Source of the DNA: Eledone cirrhosa
Taxonomy: Eukaryota > Mollusca > Cephalopoda > Octopoda > Eledonidae
NCBI GenBank assembly: GCA_964016885.1
Contig: OZ024740.1
Location: 3,423,336-3,487,335, forward strand
Direction: 5' to 3'
Length of the DNA: 64,000 nucleotides
Numbering within the stretch: the stretch's first letter is position 1; each line of letters begins with the position of its first letter. The notes beneath the pieces were generated by a model. The model saw only the letters and a list, made by a program, of their open reading frames with translations, had not been told where the DNA came from and did no database searches. Made by a program: the position numbers and the translations under genes. Positions 52,981 through 62,041 of the stretch are shown here, piece by piece.

Positions 52981-53763
52981 AAACTAATGCTTTAATGATA
53001 TTCCAATCACAGAAGAATTCTTCAACAAACTATAACACCTAAAGACATCAAAGATTTTCCTTCTATTTTGGTTCATGTCTTATTTTTTTCTTTTAATTTT
53101 TCTTTTAGTCAAAATAAGAAACTGCCAGAAGGTCAGACATGAGTTGTGCCATTTTTATTTCAAATATTGCAATGGCACAATACAATCAATATTTTAACAG
53201 AAGTTGATGCCAGCAATAGTTTTTTTCTTTCCTTTTTACCAAAACAGAGATTGTTTATCTGAAGGGTGGAAAAGATCTGTGCGAAGAACAGCACTATTAT
53301 CACTAACTTCACCAATTCATCAATCATTATTTACTAAAGTGAAAAGAGAGAGACCCTCTAGGAATATGGAACAAGTGAAATGATTAGCAATACATGCTTA
53401 CACTTTGTTACTTATAAATAGTAAAATTCCAGCTTCTTCTTCAGTTTCTTTGAGGTAAATGGCAGACAAGATCCATTCCAGTAATGGATCTTGCTATCTG
53501 CATCAAAAAATCTTTTCAAATAATATGTTTAGAATTTTTTTAAATAGAAAATTTTCTAGTTATAAGTTGGCTTTCATTGGTTGAAATGGTTTGGCAATTG
53601 AAGCTTTTTTACTCACAATGGCATCATACTTCCTCTTTAACTTACACAACATTTTTGTAATCACCAGTTTTTACTGAAGAATTTGATTTTTAATGGAGTT
53701 GAGTGGAAAGAAGGGGGAGGAATAACATTATTGCCAGAATTGTGAAATGAAGGGAATCCAGAT
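52981..53763. other. No recognisable feature
   Basis: AT-rich non-coding sequence. No exon of the Epac-like gene, RNA gene or clear repeat was seen. Confidence 0.5.
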
Positions 53764-53940
53764 ATGAGGGTCGGCTGAAAAGATCATAGGAGCTGAAAAA
53801 TCTTGCATGCATTAATTTTAATGCTTCTTCTAAATAACTGCATTGATTCTTTCCAGAGACTATGTTGAAAAATAAACCTCATTTGGTCATTCCATGAGAG
53901 TATCTTGGTCACCCTATGAACTTTTCAGCCAACCCTGTTA
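53764..53940. mobile_element. mariner-like MITE (about 177 bp)
   Basis: The left end TGAGGGTCGGCTGAAAAG (53,765) extends to ATCATAGG. The right end, reversed, reads AGGGTTGGCTGAAAAGTTCA then TAGG. Ends with GGTTGGCTGAAAAGT are those of mariner transposons, and both sides are flanked by TA. The interior has ACTATGTTGAAAAATAAACC and no transposase. It is a better-preserved relative of the element at 50,731-51,051. Confidence 0.78.
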
Positions 53941-54107
53941 TATTACCGGTTACTGATCGTCAAGAAAAGCACAAAATAGACCAAAACAAAATAGCAATAA
54001 AATAAAAAAGGTTTATGGGGTTATTTTAGAGGTAAAGGAAATACTTGGGGTATAGGGACCTAATAAAGCAGCAATATTTAATGGTCAGAGTCAACTTTCG
54101 CATTGTG

Positions 54108-54128
54108 TGTACACATATACACACACAT

Positions 54129-54197
<69 letters not shown>

Positions 54198-54204
54198 CAC
54201 ATAC
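54108..54204. repeat. CA and AT dinucleotide microsatellite
   Basis: ACACATACACAC runs into a long ATAT tract (about 54,141-54,198) and back to ATACACAC. The apparent tyrosine/isoleucine ORFs here are artefacts. Confidence 0.95.
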
Positions 54205-54224
54205 ACACGACCCCCCACGGGTAC

Positions 54225-54505
54225 AAGCCGAAGCTGAAGCATATAGACAATATGCCCCCACACCCTCCCACTGCAAAATGGTCGTGGAGGTGCCACACCA
54301 AAAAAGCACCCAGCACTCACTGTAAATGAGGTTGGTGTTAGGAAGGGCATCCAGCTGTAGAAATCAAGCCAAAATCAGTTCCTGTATGAGCAAGGCATGG
54401 TCAGCTGACTGGACACTGCCCACAACAGGACAACCCGTCTAACCCATGCTAGCATGGAAGAACGGACGTAAAACGGTGATGATGATGATGATGATGATGA
54501 CACAC
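54225..54505 (+). mobile_element. SINE, GGAAGGGCATCCA family, full-looking copy
   Basis: It starts near CCGAAGCTGAAGCATATAGA. It contains GTGGAGGTGCCACACC, GCACCCAGCACTCACTG, GAGGTTGGTGTTAGGAAGGG, CATCCAGCTGTAGAAATC and AACGGACGTAAAACGGTGAT. Its tail is seven TGATGA-type repeats (54,476-54,500). Confidence 0.85.
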
Positions 54506-55246
54506 ACATACACGGATATGTATTTTATATATATGCATGTATATAAGTATATATATATATATATATACATATATATTTTATGGCTGCCCCCTCGTTATCG
54601 AGTATGGCCATTGCCCGATATACCATTAATAATAATTATTAATTAATTCTATCGTGCAATGCCTGTGCGTGAAGATATTTTTAAAGTGAGGAAAGACTGT
54701 GCACTGAGCCAATCCCACTCTCTGAGCTACAGTAGCTATAACCCGAAAAGAAGAAAAGATCAACATCATCGGTAACTACTGGGCCGCAGGTTTTATATCG
54801 GAGGTATCCCAGTTTCCTGAGTTGCCTTCTCCTAGAAGAATACCCTGACAAGGGCTAGGGGTCCTTCTCTCTCAGTGGTTTAACCACACAATCGGGTGTC
54901 CAGCCCGACTATTTCTATGTCCCCGTGCATATACGTACACATGCACCCATGTATAAACACATATACATACATAATGTACATGTGTATATACATATTTACA
55001 CACTTTTGGATGGCCGTTGACTCTTATGAGTTCTTCCGCCCTTTATATATATACAGACACACATATACACCATATATATATATATTAATATCTTCAAAGA
55101 ATTTTGACATATTAATAAAGTTATATTGAAAATATAACTAGAAAATAGAGAAACTATAAAAATAATGGTTTGTAATTCTGTAATAAGATATGGCTATGAG
55201 ATCAATATAACTAACTGATGTATCAATACATATTGATATACTTAAT
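54506..55246. other. AT microsatellites around a more complex block of unknown origin
   Basis: AT runs lie at 54,525-54,575 and 55,065-55,087. Between 54,580 and 54,935 a more GC-rich block begins GGCTGCCCCCTCGTTATCG and includes AGGGCTAGGGGTCCTTCTC and CGGGTGTCCAGCCCGAC. A weak echo (GGATGGCCGTTGACTCTTAT) follows near 55,008. It has the look of an interspersed repeat; the family was not recognised and no ORF is supported. Confidence 0.4.
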
Positions 55247-55430
55247 CAATAATTGTTTCTACTTTGGACACAAGGCCAACAATTACCCAGTGTATTACTG
55301 GTACTTTATTTTATCGACCCCGTAAGGATGAAAGACAAAGGTAACCTCGGCGGGATTTGATCTCAGAATGGCAAGGGCCATAACTCTTTGTGTCAAAGCA
55401 TGGCGTCCAACCCTCTACCGATACCCCAAG
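55247..55430 (-). mobile_element. SINE, ATCGACCCCGTAAGGATGAA family
   Basis: It contains TAATTGTTTCTACTTTGGAC, ACAAGGCCAACAATTACCC, TGGTACTTTATTTTATCGAC and CCCGTAAGGATGAAAGACAA. The reversed tRNA head GGATTTGATCTC follows, ending in CATGGCGTCCAACCCTCTAC. It is the most complete copy of this family in the window. Confidence 0.82.
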
Positions 55431-55479
55431 AGATAAAATATATTGGAAAATTAAGAAATATATTGGTTGTGTTGCATGT

Positions 55480-55545
55480 GTTTGTGTGTGTATAAAAATA
55501 TGTGTGTATGTATATATAAAAATATATGTATGTATGTATGTGTAT

Positions 55546-55582
<37 letters not shown>
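55480..55582. repeat. TGTA/TATA microsatellite
   Basis: GTGTGTGTAT, ATGTATGTATG and a TATATA run end at the 5' truncation point of the LINE. Confidence 0.9.
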
Positions 55583-55586
<4 letters not shown>

Positions 55587-57504
55587 GAAAGTATGGCGGG
55601 ATGGGGGAAGTAGAGAAGACTATCAAGTGGCCAGGAGGGAAGCTAGGAGACAAGTATACTTCGCAAGAAGGGAAGCAGAGGAAAGAAAGTTCAAGCATGT
55701 TCTACAACGTGAGGACCAAAAACGTGAGGTGTTCAGGATTGCTAGGCAATGTTTCAAGGAAAACCGTGATATTGTCGGGGAGAAGTGTGTACTTAATGAT
55801 GACGGCGTACTTGCCATCACCGACGCTGATAAGAAGGTAGCTTGGAAGTGTCACAATGAAAGGCTACTAAATGAGGAGAATAAATGGGAGAAAGACAGTC
55901 TCCCCCACATCGACCCAAGAGAGGGACCAGCAGTGTTAGTCGAGGGTAGTATAATAAGTAAGGCAATCAAGGATATGAAGACGGGTAAGGCAGCTGGGCC
56001 TTCGGAAATAGTTGCTGAGATGCTGAAGGCATCTGGCACGGTGGGACACACCATGGTCACCCGGATAGTTAACCAAGTCGTACAGAATGGGGTTGTTCCG
56101 AAGGACTGGCGTAGCAGCATCATCGTTAACTGTTATAAGGGTAAAGGAGATGCCCTAGATAGGAGTAACTATAGAGGCATTAAATTAATCGACCAGGTCA
56201 TGAAGGTCACGGAAAAAGTAATAGCGCAACTAATCAGAGAGAGAATTGACCTAGATGAAATGCAGTTCGGGTTTGTGTCAGGCAAAAGTACCACAGACGC
56301 TCTTTTCATTGTACGACAACTACAGGAGAAGTACCTAGCTAAAAGTAAACCCCTTTACTTAGCTTTTGTCGACTTGGAGAAAGCCTTCGACAGAGCCCCC
56401 CGTCCCATTATCTGGTGGGCTCTTAGAAAACTAGGTGTCGACGAATGGCTTGTGAGAGCTATACAAGCCATGTATAAAGAAACAGTCAGCAAGGTTAGAA
56501 TTAACAACGAATATAGTGAAGAGTTGGCGTCCATCAGGGCTCTGTTCTCAGCCCCCTACTATTTATTATTGCCCTTCAGGCTATAACAGAGGAGTTCAAG
56601 ACCGGCTGCCCATGGGAACTCCTATACGCAGACGACCTAACACTCATAGCTGAATCAATGGCCGAGCTAGTGAAGAAATTCCAAACATGGAAGCACGGCC
56701 TAGAATCAAAAGGCCTTAAAATTAACCTGGCTAAGACCAAAGTTCTAGTTTGTAGGAAAGAAAATAAGGCGGTGGTCCCTTCCGGGAAGTGGCCATGCTC
56801 AGTGTGTAGGAAAGGCGTAGGTAGAAACTCCATTTTGTGTCAGAAATGCAAAGTATGGGTGCATAAAAGATGTAGTGGGATCACAGGTAAGCTAACTAAG
56901 AACATATATTTCACATGTGGCCGGTGCTCTGGTGCAATAAGTAGCAGCAAGTGCCCACAAAAATACTAGCTCTTTCAACTGCGCAGAGGGCTCTATAGAA
57001 ATAGTGGACAGTTTCCGTTATCTGGGTGACAAAATCAGCAGTGGGGGAGGGTGCTCTGAAAGTACAGTAGCTAGAGTCAGAACTGGATGGAAAAAGTTCA
57101 GAGAGCTTATACCACTATTAGCCGCTAAAGGGTTCTCCCTAAAAATGAAAGGCAGGTTGTATGATGCCTGCATACGAACAGCAATGTTGCATGGCAGTGA
57201 GACCTGGGCATTGTGTGCAGAGGATATATGCAGACTAGAGAGGAACGAAGCTTGCATGCTCCGCTGGATGTGTAATAGTAATATACGTGAACGGCAAAGC
57301 ATAAACGAACTAATGAAAGTCGATAGCTGTATAACAAAGTGCAGGGCAATAAAGATAGACGGTAGCCACGGAATAGGCAGACCTAGAAAAACCTGGGACG
57401 AGCTGATAAACTCCGACCTCACACACTTACACCTCTCCAAGACAATGTCACTGGACCGAGACCTTTGGCGGTACTCAGTAACAGAGAAGACCCGCCTTAC
57501 CTAA
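55583..57504 (+). pseudogene. 5'-truncated non-LTR retrotransposon (RTE/CR1-like), reverse transcriptase with internal zinc finger
   Basis: The endonuclease is absent; coding starts between endonuclease and RT at KVWRDGGSREDYQVARREAR. RT motifs follow in order: MKTGKAAGPSEIVAEML, SNYRGIKLIDQVMKVTEKV, MQFGFVSGKSTTDALFIVRQ and AFVDLEKAFDRAPR. After a frameshift near 56,529 come GVHQGSVLSPLLFIIALQAI and YADDLTLI (the YADD catalytic box at 56,624-56,635), then INLAKTKVL. A PHD-like zinc finger follows (PCSVCRKGVG, CQKCKVWVHKRCSGI, CGRC; about 56,790-56,930). A second frameshift lies near 56,970, and the last frame runs from about 56,970 to the stop at 57,504, with FRYLGDKISSGGG, GRLYDACIRTAMLHGSETWA and IGRPRKTWDELI. 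The usual GHV block before GRPRKTW is missing, an internal deletion. It is not able to move on its own. Confidence 0.88.
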
Positions 57505-57895
57505 ATACATAGTAAAACCTACTAGAGTCAGTAGGCATCTCTAACAAAATACACCCCCGTCCCACCACCCCCACCCCATCCACACCGCCCCCTTCTATGT
57601 AAAGTTATGTTGGTGCCACACCATCCAGGCCGAAACAAATGAGATCGTGTAGGTGTCACGACAAAAAAAACACACAGTCCACGCTGTAATGTGGCCATGT
57701 AGGCAACACGGTAAAAACCTCCCAGACCCACACTGTAAATGTGGTTGGTGTTAGGAAGGGCATCCAACTGTAGAAAACCTGCCAGACAGTCCTATGCGAG
57801 CAAGACAATCACTCTTGCCTCAAGTGGGACTACCCCCGTCCAAACCCATGCAAGCGTGGAACACGGACGTTAAACGTTGATGATGATGATGATGA
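57505..57895 (+). mobile_element. LINE 3' end or SINE with the shared GGAAGGGCATCCA body
   Basis: After the LINE stop come about 90 bp rich in CCCACC, then GTGTAGGTGTCACGAC, CACTGTAAATGTGGTTGGTG, TTAGGAAGGGCATCCAACTG, CGAGCAAGACAATCACTC and CACGGACGTTAAACG with a TGATGA tail. The unbroken run from ORF to tail fits the LINE's own 3' UTR. The same body in free-standing copies is the SINE. Which of the two applies here cannot be settled without copies from elsewhere. Confidence 0.7.
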
Positions 57896-57896
57896 T

Positions 57897-58070
57897 ATAT
57901 CATCATCATCACCGTTTTACGTCTGTTCTTCCATGTTAGCATGGGTTAGACGGGTTGTCCTGTTGTGGGCAGTGTCTGGTCGGCTGACCATGCCTTGCTC
58001 ATACAGGAACTGATTTTGGCTTGATTTCTACAGCTGGATGCCCTTCCTAACAGCAACCTCATTTACAGTG
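57897..58070 (-). mobile_element. SINE, GGAAGGGCATCCA family, inverted relative to its neighbour
   Basis: Read on the minus strand it contains GAGGTTGCTGTTAGGAAGGG, CATCCAGCTGTAGAAATC, GAACAGACGTAAAACGGTGA and a TGATGA tail. It meets the preceding plus-strand copy tail to tail at 57,880-57,915. The head is cut by the AT run at 58,069. Confidence 0.85.
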
Positions 58071-58080
58071 TATATATATC

Positions 58081-58150
<70 letters not shown>

Positions 58151-58155
58151 GTAGG
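58069..58155. repeat. AT dinucleotide microsatellite
   Basis: A nearly pure TA run, with two GTATAT interruptions and ATC near its left end. Confidence 0.95.
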
Positions 58156-58698
<543 letters not shown>

Positions 58699-58719
58699 AT
58701 GAAATATATGAAATATAAG

Positions 58720-60237
58720 AATCAAAGAACTGTTCAAAACATTATTGTGCTTACAGCTGTTTCCTCCAAACCGAGGTTTGGATTCTTCGGAGCAATTTAT
58801 TAATGCATGGACAGTTATATGACCTCCTTTTCAGCCGAGAGACATACCAATACATATTCAAACATTGATACATATTCAAACATTGTGGGTCAACATTCAT
58901 TACAGAATTTAGAGTGGCAGTACACACTTCGAGATTACATTTATATTAATAGGTACAATCAAAAATCAAAGATATAGGTTAAAGTACAACATGAAGATAA
59001 GTGGTTATATAGTGCAAATGTTATATGTGTGGCACGCATGTGCGTCTTGTTTATATAGTGTGGCAGAGAGATATGTGTGGTAGAGGCACTTAGGTAGGTA
59101 AATAAGAGTGTTAGGTTGGTAGATCTGGTGGCAAAGTCTTTATATGATTGATATAGTCTGTGTGTGGAGAAATATTATAAGCATTAAAGATAGTGCAAGC
59201 ATTAAAAGTGTTATAAGTATTGGAGATGCACAGCGCAGGGATGTCAAGTAATTCATGTACTTCGGCATTTTCATGGTCAAGGGAGTGTATATTTCGATTA
59301 TATGCCTTTCACATAATCCACGACAATCCAGTTAGAGATCGTAGTCTGGTGTTCTTTAGTTCGATACAGGAGGTTGTTACGTTTCGAGAAACGCCATTGA
59401 ATACCGGAAGTGTGTGTGTGGCTAAGGGGAGTTAATGCATGCGGGGAGGTAACTCTGGGGTTTCTATATCTAGCCATTAAAATGTGTCCCAATATAGACC
59501 CTAAATTCTATGGTGAGGTGCACCTTCCAAGAGAGACTTTTAAAGCATAAAGTGTACTAACTATAGAGTAGTTTAACTAAATTATGCTGAAGGTGATCAT
59601 ATTATTATTAAGGTGGATTAACCCATCTTAAGGTGCTACAAATGGAAATTATAGATGATGAGCGAGGATTCTAAATTAATGATCTCTGTGGTTGTAGTCT
59701 GCTCATATGACCAGGCGCGGTGATTGCAGGATTGCTTCAGGACCCAATGATCTCTGGTAAGATCTGGGTCATCGCTTGCTACATTGGATGTCGAAAGATA
59801 ATCGTCCCCAGGCAGGCCAAAGGTCAATCCGCAGTCCTCGCGATCCCTCTCTGACCGTCAGATCATCCATATACGTACAACCCGCACGGCAGTTGCATTG
59901 CATTCACTCACTGCGCTCAGCAGCCCGGTCCTACTGGTCAACAGCGCTACTCGATTAAATCATTTTACATCTGTCTAAGGAAGGTGTTTCCTCTGCCCAA
60001 CACCATCCAACCGATCAATTCATGCTCAAATTACCCTTAGAGCGGTGTAGTGCCGTCCAAGTGGGTGGATGTTGTCACACCTGCCGTAGAGGTATAAATG
60101 GGTATTTTCCCTGCGAAGGGTTCCAGAGGGATGTCGTTGTTTGTGTTATAATGGATCAGCTAGTGTTGGGTATGTAGTATAGGGTGTGTCTCTGGTGTTT
60201 GATGCTAGATGTGGTGTTAGGTTCCAGTCCGACATTG
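58720..60237 (-). mobile_element. Probable 3' region of the GIY-YIG retroelement
   Basis: It lies between the stop of the retroelement ORF and an AT run. On the minus strand its far end reads CTCGGTTTGGAGGAAACAGC then AGCACAATAATGTTTTGAAC, a plausible element terminus. Within it, 59,118-59,310 is open on the minus strand (SLDHENAEVHELLDIPALC through NISPHTDYINHIKTLPPDLP) and 59,298-59,492 is open in another frame; neither was recognised. 59,640-60,100 is less AT-rich than its surroundings. Assignment to the same element rests on position only. Confidence 0.4.
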
Positions 60238-61740
60238 CTATATATAGGGCTTAAAGTTTTGGAAGGAATGTCTGAGGCGGTGCTGGCAAGTTGCAAACAC
60301 CTCAGATTTTTTGTTAAGTAGGTTACGGTTGGAGAAGATAATATTGTGTGTCTCTAGTATACAGAGGTTACAGAATTTATTAGGTGGTTTGTACGAGGTC
60401 GCGCTGCCTATCACTTCCCATTTGAGTGTGTATGGTTTATTTTTAGATTTTAGATAGTGTATGTAGCTAGAAAGTGAGGTGGAGTTGGCTAGGCTGTGCT
60501 TTTTGAACGAGTGGATGTGCGAGTTATATCTGATTTTGAAGCAGTTAGAAGTGGAGCCTACATAGGTTTCTGAAGAGTTATTAGTCGTGACTGTGCATGA
60601 GTATATGACATCCTTGGTTAGGCATTTTTTATCTAAAGGGCAGGTTCTATTAGCTCTACAGTTACAATTATTCTGTGCGTTAGTCCGCTGGTTATAATGC
60701 AATGCGGAAGTCTGTGTGGTGGATATAGGATTTTGGGTGTTCGGGTTGGCAACCCTGGTGTTATTACTTATACTAGTGTTATTTCTATTGTTACTGCCGT
60801 TGCTATTGTTGCTTGCTACAGTGGTATTTAGAGGGTTTGCATCCCGTTGTGATTTTGTTTGTTGGAAGTAAGAACTAATTTTACTATTATTGCTGCTAGC
60901 TATGTGGTATGCTAAGTTAGGCGTCGTAGAGTATGAGATTTTAATGGTGTTTTTGTTTAAGAGGTTGTGGTACTTGTGTCCTAGAGGGAAGTTTTTATCT
61001 AGTAGTGAGAAGAAAGCCCTAGGTATGTTGGTGGAGACATTTAGGTTGAAAGGAGGGTTGAAAAATGTATTATTTCTTCTTCTATTTTTGCTTTTAGTGT
61101 TTGGTGTGTTGCTTCCTCCTAAGGCCTCACAGTAGTTTCCATGGTAATGGTTACTTCCTGTGGCACCCTCCGCTTTGGTGTACTTGTGGTTGCTATTCCT
61201 ATTATTAGATTTCCTCATGGACATGTTGTGCGAGATTATGTTGTAGCTATGTGTTTTCTTAGGTAGGAACTCAATTTCTATATTATGGCCGGAGCTAGCT
61301 AATGCTTGATTGTAATATTGTGAGTTTTTGCTAAATATGTTTGCGTCATAGGACCGACTAGAGATTCTATTGGACACCCCCTTAGAGATAGAGTTTAATA
61401 TTGATCTAGGGTGATTAGACTTGGTATCTACGTAAATAAGTTTCTCATTAGGCTTATGGAAAGGTGTATATATTTTTGAGTCTAGGTATAGTGTGGCGTC
61501 TAGGAAGTTAACATTTTTAGTGTTTTTGTCCATGGTGATACTAAGGTTAAAGTTTTTGAATGTCTTATGCAGTTGTTTTCTAGTTCTTTCTATATTAAAT
61601 TTTTTATATTCTATGAGTAGAAGTGCATCATCGCGGTACAAACCACCGTTGAGGTAAGGGAGGTCTTTATGGATTTCATTGAGGAGGTATAGGCCGACAT
61701 TTCAAAAGATGGCTTTTGCAGACACATCGAAACCGGTCAT
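60238..61740 (-). CDS. Penelope-like retroelement: end of the reverse transcriptase plus GIY-YIG endonuclease (5'-truncated)
   Basis: A 467-codon open frame runs from 61,641 to the stop at 60,238. Its first residues YRDDALLLI look like the RT catalytic box. The same frame extends upstream through NVGLYLLNEIHKDLPYLNGG to a TGA near 61,700, beyond which TGFDVSAKAIF still fits the RT fold region. Next come NFLDATLYLDSKIYTPFHKP and YVDTKSNHPRSILNSISKG (RT thumb), then an Asn/Ser-rich linker. A Cys cluster CNCRANRTCPLDKKC sits at about residues 326-340. A GIY-YIG nuclease follows (about 344-435: DVIYSCTV, ETYVGSTSNCFKIRYNSHIH), then CNLCILETHNII. GIY-YIG next to an RT is the mark of Penelope-like elements. 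The missing RT front half makes it non-autonomous, but the long clean frame suggests recent insertion. Confidence 0.8.
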
Positions 61741-61744
61741 TTTT

Positions 61745-61881
61745 TATACCCTTTATTATTTCCTTACCTTATAAAATTATATGTTTTTTCACAAAAAAGT
61801 ATTCTGTCTCTTATATATTCCATGTGCCATTACCAACCTCAATTTTCTCTATAACCTTCGTTTTGTGTAGAAAATTACACT

Positions 61882-61972
<91 letters not shown>
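61745..61972. repeat. AT-rich lead-in and AT dinucleotide microsatellite
   Basis: 61,745-61,887 is AT-rich without a recognised feature. 61,888-61,970 is a nearly pure TA run. Confidence 0.9.
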
Positions 61973-61974
<2 letters not shown>

Positions 61975-62041
61975 AGCAAACAGATTTCACATTGAGGTTT
62001 TAATTGGTTATGAACGTTTCACAGATGGGTGACTCAGGATC

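Noticed and set aside
54026..54350. Tyr/Ile/His-rich ORFs around AT and CA runs (also at 55,390-55,580, 58,479-58,718 and 61,716-62,003)
   Set aside because: They are translations of dinucleotide microsatellites. Only the LINE part downstream of 55,583 has real coding signal.
57018..57440. Minus-strand ORFs within the LINE
   Set aside because: They are antisense to clear reverse transcriptase sequence and carry no motifs.
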